In this document: in pieces, positions 55,217-64,000 of the stretch
Numbering within the stretch: position 1 is the first letter of the stretch
Layout: each line of letters begins with the position of its first letter
DNA from: Laetiporus sulphureus 93-53
Lineage: Eukaryota > Basidiomycota > Agaricomycetes > Polyporales > Laetiporaceae
NCBI RefSeq assembly: GCF_001632365.1
Contig: NW_024468589.1
Span: forward strand, 1-64,000
Direction: 5' to 3'
Length of the DNA: 64,000 nucleotides
Translations under genes and position numbers: made by a program
Notes under the pieces: model-generated
What the model saw: the letters and a program-made list of their open reading frames with translations, nothing else
Told to the model about the DNA's origin: nothing
Databases searched by the model: none

Positions 55217-55906
55217 TGGAAAGTCAATTGGCAGAAAGTACTCAGTGTGAAAGCTGCCTCACTCTAAGTCATCCCATGCGAAGGCCCTGTTGTGAAGACA
55301 CATAAATGTATGCAAGAGTGCTCACTCGTCTGGCCATAGAAATCCTCCTGAATGTGTGGTCCAGGGCCATCTTGTGTTCTAGCGAGTATCTGCTGGTGGG
55401 CGTAAACTGTGGTGGATGCGTAGGTAGTTGTGATAACATGGCTAGCAGGTCACCCATGATGGAACGTATGATTCTGAAAGATTCTGGTACCATGGTAAGA
55501 ACTGGTTGAGTCTTGAGTGCAACGGGCTTGTACTTCTTCTTGGTAGCTGCGAAGCTTGCTGACGGAGGTTTGCCTGATTCGTGGTGATTGGCAGACGTGG
55601 GTGTATCAAAGGATAGAGTCAAGATTAAAGCTTGTGTATGCGAGGCTTGTAACGTAGAGATGTGAGGCGAATCTTGGCAATAAAGTGAATCGAGAGCTTG
55701 TACAAATTGTGTGGATGCTTGCAAATATCTGATTGGAATAGCGGTAGGGTCAGAGGGTGTGATCTAGGTATATGTGATGATTTCTGGCTGGAGCTGGGCA
55801 TTCGCTTCGATAACTAGGGCCAAACTGTCACTTGGGTTGTCTATACCCTCCGCTAATGAAAACCCGACTGGTCCATGTCCTTAGGTCGGTGAAACCGTGG
55901 AGGTCC

Positions 55907-56317
55907 TCAGCATATGGTTGGAATAGTCGTGACTTGGCCTGAGTTTGGGCAAACTATCGTGACCGTCTGATCTTCATTGAAGAAGTTCCTAACCACGCTC
56001 TTGGTTAGAACATCAAAGGGTCTTCCAAGTAGGATATCGTAGGCAGCAGTGCAGATAACGTGAATCTGCAAATAAAGCACTATGTTGCCAACTTGGAAGG
56101 GAATATTGCACACTAGTCCCAATGATTGGTCGACTTCTCCATTAGCTGATTGCATATTCAGCTTGACTGTTGGGTTGTAGATGAGCCCCAATGCATGGCA
56201 GACATCTTCCGACATTGCCACTATCTGACACCCCGGATCTAGGATCGCTTCTACCCGCTCTTTGTTATCCACCAAAGCTATGATGGAATGAAGCGAATGA
56301 GAATCCTTAGCCACCAC
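55907..56317 (-). CDS. Element 4 aspartic protease with DPGC active site
   Basis: VEAILDPGCQIVAMSEDVCH replaces the usual D(T/S)G(S/A) with D-P-G-C. The C-terminal block AYDILLGRPFDVLTKSVVRN is a normal retropepsin ILLGRP. The frame is open over about 136 codons. To my knowledge a DPGS form is common in this basidiomycete gypsy lineage, so Pro is probably native and Cys may be a change. Confidence 0.65.
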   Translation of the reverse strand: MVAKDSHSLHSIIALVDNKERVEAILDPGCQIVAMSEDVCHALGLIYNPTVKLNMQSANGEVDQSLGLVCNIPFQVGNIVLYLQIHVICTAAYDILLGRPFDVLTKSVVRNFFNEDQTVTIVCPNSGQVTTIPTIC

Positions 56318-56448
56318 CAGCTGTTCTGGGTCTCCATGCTGGTGTATGTGTCACAGATACGTGTCATAAGGATCTGGGACGATCAAACCATGGGGCTGCA
56401 ATGGTTCGCCGTGATACGAGAGTTCGCCAATCTGCGCCGTGGTCCCGT

Positions 56449-58490
56449 TCATGAAGGTCTCTTCATCAGCTTCCCTATCACTAACATAGAAGTCCCTGTA
56501 CTTGGTGGATTGACTCTCCTTGGCGTGCAAGCTTCTCGGTATTTGTTGCGAACATCCGCTGAAATCGACAGTAATTCCTTGAGTGAGATAGCTATCATGG
56601 GATTTTTCATAGATCTCTTAAAAATGTCATCAGAGAGCTGCGGCTGATAGACTGGGGTGGTAGTACGATAGGCCGGGTCTCTGTTCTGAGGTCTCGGTGC
56701 GCCCGAGGCAAAGTTACACGTGGATGGTGGCACATAGGTAGCATCCCTGGCTGCACGATAGGGATGTTCTGGCTCCTTGTCTGCTTCCGGCGTAGTGGCT
56801 GTAGGCTGTAACGTAGATGATGTGGTTGATAAAGCAGCTGTAGGCACTGTACTCATAGTGGGCTGTGTCTGCGTGACTGGTTGGCTAACTGACATGGGCG
56901 GAGATTGACGAGTGTTTGCATTCGATTTGCGCGGAGGCATGTATACTCCATCGAATACTTGCTTTGTCTTGCACAACGAGTATAACTCTTGTTCTAAGGC
57001 ATGAATGCGGTTGTCGGCCCCCAAGGCAAAGGTGCTATGCTCCTGAGGGGAGACTTCAAATAAGTTTGTGGCTGAGATCGACGCCTGCGTCTGTGCAGTG
57101 GACTGATTTCTCCTATGCCATTCGTAGATTCAGTCACGAATGGTTATACCCAGAATGATACGTGGGATGAAGGATCCGTTCAGCAAGACCACCTTCCCGG
57201 CAGAGTTTTGCATACACTTGCCGGACTTTATGTCCTCCTCTACATGCTTGCAGGTGCCTATCATGCCCCCTGCTTCGCCACAATAGTGACAATAGCCCAT
57301 GCTGTTGCCTCCACTACTTGTAGTTGGCTTTGGCACTGCGCTAGCTTGTATGCCATTCCCCTTTGGCACAACTCCAGTCACCGCTGCTGTCAACATTTGC
57401 ACAGACTTGACTAGGCTCTCGATGAGTAGTGAGATGTCCTCTGTCTTAATCGCAGGTTCTGACTCTGACTTCACTTTGCTGCTACCGGCGACTGCTGGTG
57501 AGGGCGAAGTTCCATGAAGGACAAACTTTGCCACTTCGTAGATCTCGTTGACATCGTATGGATCATCGGGATAGTGGTCCGGCTGCTTTAGCTGAAGTCG
57601 CTGTGATATCTGACTCCATAGGTCTGGCAGGAATTCTCGTGCAAATGCCCGGTTGCGCTCAGAATACGAAATGCGATGTTTGCCTATGAGGAACGTAGTA
57701 ATTACCAAGAATTCACGATGGTAGGCTCCAAGTTCCGCAATGCTATGGATTCCCAGCCTTGCTCGCTCCCCAATGAGCATGTCCATATCTCGGACCTCCT
57801 ACTTGCGCTCCATATCTGCGCCAGGGTACAGTCACTGTACTGCTACTTTGAGATCTTGGACGTGCGCTGGACATCTGAATATTCTTCCAAGCTTTCGATG
57901 AGGTCTGCTACGTCGATAGTGAGGTATCGGCAAACCCAGCGTTTCCTTTCTGTTTTATCCGTGATATTGCAACGGGCAAATAAGATTTCCAAATTGTCAA
58001 AGAATCGCAGAAGTGTGCGCGGATGCTCTGGATCGAACGTAGGGGCTGTGCGATCCCCTCTAAATGGCATTTGGCTGACGGTTGTAATTGTAGCTGCCAT
58101 CGTGTACTGGGTATGGTGTGTAGGTGGCAAACTTTGAATGCGAGCTTCTGCCTCTTGAATCTCGTCTAGAAGTGAATGTCCTTTGGAGATAAAGTCGTCT
58201 AAACCTAAACTTGGTTCTGACGCAATGGACGAGGGCTGATGGATGCTAGAAACGTTCGAGGATACTGGAGATAGTGGACTTGATTGTCTGGAGTTGGACG
58301 GTGCTGGACTGGCTGTCCGAGAGTTTGCCACTGTGGCTGGAAAGTGTTCCCTCGGATCATAATCTGCAAGATACTCGTGTCCTTCATCTGTGCGCTCAAA
58401 TCCTGTTCTCTGATACTTCTGTAGCCTCCTGAGTCTCTCATTGAAGGAAGTAAAAACTTCTTCTGACATTTCGGATATGGCTGCGAGCAT
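56449..58490 (-). pseudogene. Element 4 gag
   Basis: It starts MLAAISEMSEEVFTSFNERL. A Ser/Pro-rich segment is followed by capsid-type PFRGDRTAPTFDPEHPRTLL, RFFDNLEILFARCNITDKTE and KRWVCRYLTIDVADLIESLE. After a frame change near 57843 the capsid continues (LGAYHREFLVITTFLIGKHR, FAREFLPDLWSQISQRLQLK). A zinc-knuckle remnant reads CHYCGEAGGMIGTCKHVEED, where the His of CCHC is Gly. A further part (57024-56449) has a Thr/Pro-rich linker and NPMIAISLKELLSISADVRN, which normally precedes the protease. Confidence 0.7.
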
Positions 58491-58533
58491 TTGCCAACAA
58501 CGTCAATGATTTCTAAACCTTCAATTCTTCAAC

Positions 58534-58551
58534 CCCTCACGGTGGGCTCCA
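58534..58551 (-). other. tRNA-type primer-binding site of element 4
   Basis: Four bases (TTTC) after the 5' LTR the minus strand reads TGGAGCCCACCGTGAGG. TGG is the complement of a tRNA CCA end. I cannot assign the tRNA. This contrasts with the self-complementary primer sites of elements 2 and 3. Confidence 0.5.
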
Positions 58552-58555
58552 GAAA

Positions 58556-59937
58556 TGATGCGTCCATGGAGCTCCTGGCCTCGTGCTACTCCAACACTAA
58601 TTCAGGGTCCGCTGTGTGGGGTGTATGTGGGGGGCGACTTTGGCGAGGGTTTGCTGTGAGCTGGTTTAGTGACTTGAAGCTACTGGCAATAGGGATGGGT
58701 AATGGGTTGGTAATGGACTGGGGTAGTGTGCAGGTGCGGCCAACAATCGTAAGATTGGCAAATGATGGTGTGGGCAGCCAATATCGAGCCTTGGAAAAGG
58801 AACTAGGGTTGTGTGGGAAGGAAAGGCTGTATTTGAAAGGGGCTCCAAGCATGGGATTGTCGGACTTGATCGCAAATGTGTTTTGATCGCAGCGAGGTGG
58901 AGCGGAGCTGACCGTATATGAGATGCTGATCGGAGGATGGCAGGGAAGCTCGGTTAAGTCCGATGTGCGAAGATCCTTGGGCCAACTACTATATTTGGGA
59001 TAAAACCCATGGTCTAAGGCTAGAAATGGCCCGGAGCTGATCAGAAGTGCGATATTGTCGCAAGAAGGCAGGTCGGACCTGATCGTATATGTGTTTCTGA
59101 TCGGAGGGCGTCGGAGCGCCGGTGTCTAAGCCAATGAGAGCGAGGCCTCAGACAGGTTCTGAGGAGTCCTGGAAATGTAGGGCTGAAAGGGGTAACTGAG
59201 TGATGTAGCATGGGAGTGTGTTGAAATATCTTCGGTTGCTAGGTGGGCTGGGCCTGATGATATAATAATGACGAAGTGCACTGTGATTGGTGCTGGGACT
59301 TAGCTGAAACTGTGAGAATGTGCCTAGTGACCGTAGCTAAGGCAATAGAAAAGAGCTGCTGGCCAAGAGATGAAGTGCTGAGATGTAGGCTGTGGGCTAG
59401 GAGACTCGAGCTCCTCCCAATTCGATTGTTTTAGTATGTACATGTGGTAGGCTTATATACCGCCCTAGCAGGCCACCACCGAGAGTTTGCCTGCTTGGGT
59501 GATTAAACTAGGTATGGTAAAAGAAAGACTGAAACGAGTAAGATATTAGCTGAAACTTGCAACGTAATTGTGTTCCTGTTTGAAATACCGGACCAGACCG
59601 TTAACACATATCAGAACATGTTTCACCCATGCTGACTTGGCTGGGCAGTCTTCGCACATCTTTGCCATGATGGCAGTCCTTTGCCCTGGTCTTCTGGGTG
59701 CCTACTGCCTGATGCTGTTGCTACCGCTAAGTCCACCGAGCCTTCTTGCATTCGGAAGTGTCAGCGTAGCTTCAGGATGGCCGAGCCTTCCCACGATGCT
59801 TTATTTCCACTGCCTCGTGGTGAATGACTCCCACGGTGGCAATAGCACGGACCGGCTCGTCGCCTTGCTGGCCTAACTTTGCCAAAATCGGGGTCATTCT
59901 CGTGCTTCTGTCAGTCAGCCGCTCTCGCCATGCATCA
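58556..59937 (-). repeat. 5' LTR of element 4
   Basis: Plus-strand ends are TGATGCGTCC and CCATGCATCA, and the length equals 46703-48084. A minus-strand TATATAAGCC (about 59451-59460) is a likely TATA box. ACGT follows at 59938-59941. Confidence 0.85.
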
Positions 59938-60181
59938 ACGTATATAAAGATTAGCATGTAGAGGACGAAACTTCAGATTGTTTCTCCTCATCTACCACTG
60001 TAGCGACCACTAAGCTTACTAGCTCCATCATATATCTATCACCTTTCCATACACTTGCTACACAGCTAGTAAGTGTTAGGCTCTTTAGCCACTTTAGGGA
60101 TCAGGGGGATCAGGACGGCACATTCTACGTGACCGCTCCTTTTTTAGTCTTTTTGATCTCTTGTTCAGCATCGCTGTGACA
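59938..60181 (+). repeat. 3' LTR of element 2, second part
   Basis: After the duplicated ACGT it continues with TATATAAAG, the predicted RNA start CTTCAGATTGTTTCTCC, and the LTR end GCATCGCTGTGACA. CAACT at 60182-60186 is the right target duplication of element 2. Confidence 0.85.
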
Positions 60182-60805
60182 CAACTTCTTTTCCCTTCCA
60201 CCACTGATTGGAAGGCCCTTTGCCTTGCAATCAAGGGTGAGAAGGTAAGCGCTATTTCGGACAGCCTACTCTGGGTGTCCGAAGTCATTTCCAACGAAAA
60301 TTTTTCTTTCAGGTCACTATTTCACCTGAAGATGCAGTGGCCACCCTCTGGGTGCCACTCATCATGCTAATTGGTTCTGGCATAGGAACCATTCATGGCA
60401 GTGAGTCCACACTCCAAGCCCACCTGCGCCTCTCGGTAGGGGTATGTACGCTGACCCCACTCAATGCTGAAGCGTTACTTATAGAACTTCAGATTCTACT
60501 TAGTACAGCTGGAGGCATATACATGTCTTCGACATCCTCGACATCATCTATAGTGATATGGTATTAACTCCTCAAGGGAGGTGAACCACGAATGTGGTAT
60601 TGTCCAAGGCCTCATCTTTATCCATTATGTCAGACGAAGGTGAAATTCTTGACCTTACTTCTTCACCAGAGTGGTGAGGGTTTGAGCTGGATCTCGAGCC
60701 CATGCTCGGAACAAAGCTATGGCTCAATTCTGGGACAACATCAGTAATTGCGGAGTCAATGGGGTACTCACCATTATCAGAAGGCCGAATGCCTTCAACG
60801 CTCAT
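60182..60805 (-). pseudogene. Element 1 gag, N-terminal part
   Basis: In the minus direction from 60805: MSVEGIRPSDNGEYPIDSAI, VVPELSHSFVPSMGSRSSSN, then an acidic segment ending in a stop at 60572. Further on, coding-like sequence runs up to the element 2 junction (NQWWKGKEVDPRNWGNFVIP across the insertion, once one CAACT is removed). This continuity across 31 kb confirms that element 2 disrupted this gag. Confidence 0.65.
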
Positions 60806-61013
60806 TGAGCACCTAACCTGCATGGTGTGGCCATGTGCCATTTCAGGTAATGGTCACACACAATGAACTGAGGTCAATTTTTGATATCGCAGATGTGATA
60901 GTGTCGTTACAGGGCCAGAAGAATGAGTTGATCAGACTCAATAGTATCCAGGCACGAGCAATGAGAGCGAGAGTTATAGAGTCAAGCGAGTCAGTCTTAT
61001 ACTGTCAAAAATA

Positions 61014-61326
61014 TGTGACGTTCGCAGCTACTTTTGGTAGTTGGTGGCATCACACGAGCGAAAGCATCACATGCAGGAAGAGACAGGTTATAGGACTCTG
61101 AATTTTCAGTAATACAAGCACTGCTCTTTACATGGGGTTTCGGGCCTTTATTTATACATAGAGCCTGTAGGTAAAACTTAAGGGGTTCAAAAGAGCGTAG
61201 GGAGGCGAAACGAGTGAAACATTTGAGTGTGGGGTGTGGTTCAAAAAGGAAATAGCTCAGCCACAGCTGAAACGGGGCTGTGGCTGAGGGAACAGATGTC
61301 GGCGCTCTGCGGAACGCGCCGTTACA
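61014..61326 (-). repeat. 5' LTR of element 1
   Basis: Plus-strand ends are TGTGACGTTC and GCCGTTACA. The minus strand has a TATA-like TATAAATAAAGG (about 61147-61158) that the partner LTR lacks. CACAC follows at 61327-61331. Confidence 0.8.
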
Positions 61327-61331
61327 CACAC

Positions 61332-62236
61332 GTAGGGGCATATTCAAGATAATCAAAATTTTCGTTGAATTAACCCCGGCTATTGGCGTTGAAGTCACTG
61401 TTGCATATCTCATATGTGCAAAATCTGACTCCGGAACCTCACTTGGTAGATTTTTGTTCCTTTGTCGCTGCTAGCGCTTCTACGACGCTGTCCTACACTT
61501 GTAGAAGCTTTGCGCGTGTAGAAAGCTCGAATCAATAAGCCAAAAAAGTCAGGTAAGGCAAATAATGAACTTCAGATGGTGGCGAGTCGCACATGCGTCC
61601 AGCAAGGTCGAAAAGTTAGTATGCGAGGAATGCAAGTTACAAAGCTGTGCATCAGTGTGTAGAAAGTCCATGTATACGAGCGAAATAAAACCTCGAGCTA
61701 TCAGAAAAGGTTCAAATATCAGCTTTTAGAACTAGTAGCAAAAGCAGCACACGAGGATACCAGTACAATTCCAAACAGACCAGGGAAATGGATGACAGCG
61801 GTGCACTTGAATCGCAGAAGCCAGACAAAGGAGACACGCAAAAATCCCGGCGCAACATCATCATTGACTGGCTGAGGTGTGGCGGCGGATGTGGCACGGT
61901 CCTTCTGCCCTTCGTACAAACCAACCCCCCCCCCCAAACCAAACTTCCAAAGAAAGGTTGTTCGGGAGGCTGACTATAATCCAGTCACTTGGCATTAAGA
62001 CTAACCGGAGAAGTCGTGCGCAGCAAGTTCAGAACGAGCAAATAATTGTACACAATTGATACATAGAACCTATTAGTCCCACAGATCAGCGTGAAGCAAT
62101 ACACGGGGTCACTCGTACAATACAGTCTAAAATTCAACGACAGCGGACATTGTCCTGTATGTGATCGTACCAGGGTCGTGAACCGCTTGCGAGAAGCACA
62201 TGATGCAGCGTCATTAAGGAAGCCATCAAGAACGAT
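61332..62236. other. Spacer right of the nest and 3' flank of the membrane protein gene
   Basis: I see no supportable gene. A C-rich run lies at about 61926-61936. Composition returns to host-like GC content by about 62 kb. Long minus-strand frames here run antisense to or out of frame with the gene at 62237-63236 and are not credible. Confidence 0.5.
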
Positions 62237-63236
62237 CAGGGCATATCGCGCCTGTAGACCTCCGCATGCCCGTCGTCTTCGGCGTGCCAGTCGTCTTCCA
62301 CATGCCAAGGCACCTGAGCAACTCCAATAGCGTACTCTCCAAGGATAGGGTCGGAGTCCAGCGAAGTGGCAGGCGTAGGATGCTCGATCTGCATAATGCT
62401 CTCTTTGCCTCCGTCTTTCTGCTGATCCGTGCTGTATCTCGCGAGTGGTGCGCCGGAATTGTATGTCAGCTGAGGCAAAATCGTGCCTTTTACACTGCTT
62501 GTGGATTCCGAGTGAATGCTCCGACGCACTGAAGAAGCGCATGATCGATGCGATGAGGGCATTGCGACCAATGCGGAGACTTGCAGCGCGCGGATGGGAG
62601 GCGAGCGAGGCCTGACGCACTGCGAATCTGGAGAAGTGGCAGGCTCAAGGGCTCGAGCGCGCCGTATATCACGGTATGCCAGATATAGAGAAACGGAAGG
62701 GAGGTAATCGACCAAACGATTGTTCGGTCGGACGTTGAGGGTAGCTTCGCCAGTAGTGGTGCCTGCTAATAATGGAGGCTTCGTGGGCTCACGAACGTAC
62801 GTCGCGGAGAGAGGCTTGCAGGACAGTCAACACTACTCCTATAGCGGAGCGTGGTATTGTGGGCTGTGCTCACCACCAAGTCCGACCATCTGTACTTTTC
62901 CTCCTGTGCAGTCTTCATGCTGGGAACAACGTCCCATATTACAGGAGTTTGCGAGAGATTCTGCCCTCCAGTAGAAAGACCGAGATTTCGCCGTATTTCA
63001 GTTGAGAGACGACGTGATCCGAGGCCGCACGCGAGGAAGAAAAGGAACACCCCGACGAAGGTGAGGAGAAAGACGAAGGGAAGGTTGCCCTCAGGCATAT
63101 CGCTGTCGCCATCGTCAGTGGCAGTGTTGTTGACACTTGAAGAGGTAGTGGTGGGGTAAATAGATGCACTCGGGTAGCTCGTGGTGGTTAGCGTGGACAT
63201 AGGCATAGACATCGTCATAGGCGTGGTCATCGACAT
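62237..63236 (-). CDS. Single-pass membrane protein of a basidiomycete hypothetical family
   Basis: ATG at 63236 (MSMTTPMTMSMPMSTLTTTS) gives a Met/Thr/Ser-rich head of about 50 residues. One transmembrane helix follows (NLPFVFLLTFVGVFLFFLAC), then GLGSRRLSTEIRRNLGLSTG, PVIWDVVPS and a YRWSDLVV segment. A very short intron, about 62753-62790 (38 nt, GTACGT..CAG), keeps frame into TTTGEATLNVRPNNRLVDYL. The end contains SALVAMPSSH and GEYAIGVAQVPW, two blocks that I associate with this family in mushroom-forming fungi. An acidic tail repeats HxEDD-type units. There is no signal peptide, so a signal-anchor topology with the basic tail in the cytoplasm is inferred. Function unknown. It looks intact. 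Confidence 0.65.
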
Positions 63237-64000
63237 TGCGGGCGAAGCCGTGACGCGTCAGATGGGGTTGAGTGCTGCTCAGACTACCATAGAGGTCATT
63301 AAAGGGTCATGAGAGGCGTGCGAGGACGGGTGGCGGCAACGTGAAAGCCTGAGAGCGGGGAGGACGACGAGGCCTGCATCGACATGGGGCGATCACACGA
63401 TACGTGACCAAACTAGCCTCATATTATGCGAGCAGATGACGGTGAGAAAACGGCCCTGGCCTCCTTTCCTGCACTGACGATGAGGTCGACGAGGAGTGAC
63501 GAGGAAGAGAGTTGCCTAGGAGCAATATGTAGGCCAAGCCCACTCACAGCCAAGGCCCAAGGCCCAAGTCGCAGCAGCTTGCCTCGTCCCCCGCGCTCAC
63601 GTGACAGATCAGCACGTGACAGATCAGGAGACCCCCAACAACTTGTCCATCTTCGCCATCTCGCTCTCGAATGGAACTTCCAGCTGAACGGACAAAAAAG
63701 AATGGAGTGTGATGATCATTATATGGTAGTGTTTCTTGCTTGTGAGCCATGACATTCCCAATTCATTGAGTCTAGAGTCCCTCAATTAGAGTGGCACCGC
63801 CGTTCCTATGATCTTGAGTGCCCTTCCAGACCCGTGAGTAAACTTCCATCCACAGTCGTCACCATCTCTCCCAAAAAATGCTGAGGGCGATTCCATTCCA
63901 GACAGAGACTGGAACCCACTTTGATGAGAACAAGGTTCAACGCTTCCGCGTCTGCATTGGTATCTCGTTGACAAGAGCTTTCGTGAAGACATTGTTAACT
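63237..64000. other. Upstream region of the membrane protein gene
   Basis: GC-rich intergenic DNA upstream of the minus-strand gene. Open frames (63426-63752 plus, 63786-63992 minus) lack motifs or splice patterns and are not called. The window may end before the next gene. Confidence 0.45.
63598..63627. promoter_or_regulatory. Tandem CACGTG-containing 15-mer
   Basis: CACGTGACAGATCAG occurs twice without a gap (63598-63612 and 63613-63627). Each copy holds an E-box CACGTG, a site bound by basic helix-loop-helix factors in fungi. It lies about 360-390 bases upstream of the membrane protein ATG. A regulatory role is a guess from position and repetition. Confidence 0.35.

Larger units (their letters stand above)
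46703..59937 (-). mobile_element. Element 4: 13.2-kb Ty3/gypsy element with an antisense gene cassette
   Basis: Two LTRs of 1382 bp each (46703-48084 and 58556-59937) are flanked by ACGT (46699-46702 and 59938-59941). In the minus direction: 5' LTR, a TGG-type primer site, gag, protease with a DPGC active site, RT (YIDD), RNase H, integrase and an acidic C-terminal tail. Then come two plus-strand spliced genes (48182-49633 and 49951-51969), a polypurine tract (complement of 48085-48098) and the 3' LTR. Stops and frame changes are frequent. It interrupts the 3' LTR of element 2. Confidence 0.85.
29321..60181 (+). mobile_element. Element 2: Ty3/gypsy chromovirus with dUTPase (hosts three further insertions)
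   Basis: The 5' LTR is 29321-29996 and the 3' LTR 46268-46702 plus 59942-60181. CAACT at 29316-29320 and 60182-60186 is the target duplication. Order: upstream frame, gag, protease, RT/RNase H, integrase, chromodomain, dUTPase, polypurine tract, LTR. Three insertions interrupt it: copia (32524-33779), element 3 (37724-45985) and element 4 (46703-59937). Its own length is about 8.1 kb. Many in-frame TGA codons, mostly where element 3 has Arg, and losses of catalytic Asp show it is dead. Confidence 0.9.
21146..61326 (-). mobile_element. Element 1: Ty3/gypsy retrotransposon, outermost of the nest
   Basis: Short LTRs (21146-21444 and 61014-61326) are flanked by CACAC at 21141-21145 and 61327-61331. 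In the minus direction the order is 5' LTR, gag (60805 down, resuming at 29320), protease, RT, RNase H, integrase, a chromo-type tail and a downstream reading frame, then the 3' LTR. Element 2 (29321-60181) splits gag. The own sequence, without the nest, is about 9.3 kb. Numerous stops and frameshifts show it is inactive. Confidence 0.85.

Noticed and set aside
61332..61480. Continuation of the 18945-19551 membrane protein gene across the nest
   Set aside because: A hydrophobic run (VELTPAIGVEVTVAYLICAK) looked suggestive, but the left target site of element 1 lies 1.6 kb past that pseudogene and no frame or intron links them.
61985..62620. A 211-codon minus-strand protein
   Set aside because: It overlaps the end of the membrane protein gene in another frame, is rich in Arg/Ala/Leu from GC-rich antisense translation, and has no motif.
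63426..63752. A 108-codon plus-strand gene at the right edge
   Set aside because: Arg/Ser-rich low-complexity frame across tandem repeats, no splice pattern or family similarity.

Overview
The window looks like a chromosomal segment of a basidiomycete fungus, most likely an Agaricomycete. The evidence is the many short introns (about 40-60 nt, GTRNGT donors, YAG acceptors), several conserved hypothetical families that I know only from mushroom-forming fungi, and dense Ty3/gypsy, Ty1/copia, Tc1/mariner and CACTA-like elements. Two GC-rich host genes sit at the edges: a spliced trypsin-fold serine peptidase homologue at 429-2620 (+) and a spliced single-pass membrane protein at 62237-63236 (-). 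Almost everything between them (about 3.9-61.3 kb) is transposable elements or host-type genes broken by them.

Layout. 0.4-2.6 kb: peptidase-like gene with a clear TATA promoter. 3.9-6.2 kb: broken spliced gene with a SAM-like C-terminus, split by a degenerate solo LTR. 6.2-7.4 kb: two Tc1/mariner transposase fragments in opposite orientations. 7.9-9.25 kb: a CACTA-like terminal-inverted-repeat element. 9.4-11.3 kb: broken Cys/His-rich gene with a solo LTR inserted between near-identical 5-bp target duplications. 11.65-18.9 kb: an old plus-strand non-autonomous LTR element (family A) carrying a younger inverted member of the same family (12694-16979, TSD GCCAC). 18.9-19.6 kb: membrane-protein pseudogene.

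21146-61326 is one 40-kb nest of LTR retrotransposons, whose order of insertion can be read from target-site duplications. Element 1 (gypsy, minus, TSD CACAC) received element 2 (gypsy, plus, 29321-60181, TSD CAACT). Element 2 then received a gag-only copia element (32524-33779, TSD CAGAG), element 3 (gypsy, minus, 37724-45985, TSD TATAC; same family as element 2) and element 4 (large gypsy, minus, 46703-59937, TSD ACGT).

The biology of most interest lies in these elements. Elements 2 and 3 encode gag, protease, RT/RNase H, integrase and chromodomain, followed by a trimeric-type dUTPase domain whose last motif runs into the polypurine tract. Their primer-binding site is the exact complement of the predicted first bases of their own RNA, which points to Tf1-type self-priming. 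The structurally different family A shows the same self-complementarity. Element 4 carries, between pol and its 3' LTR, a 3.8-kb cassette of two spliced genes on the opposite strand, both with cysteine clusters. Many in-frame TGA stops in elements 2, 3 and 4 stand where CGA would be expected, and LTR pairs differ almost only by transitions, so a C-to-T process at CpG appears to have silenced the nest. No CRISPR array, rRNA gene or convincing functional tRNA gene was seen.
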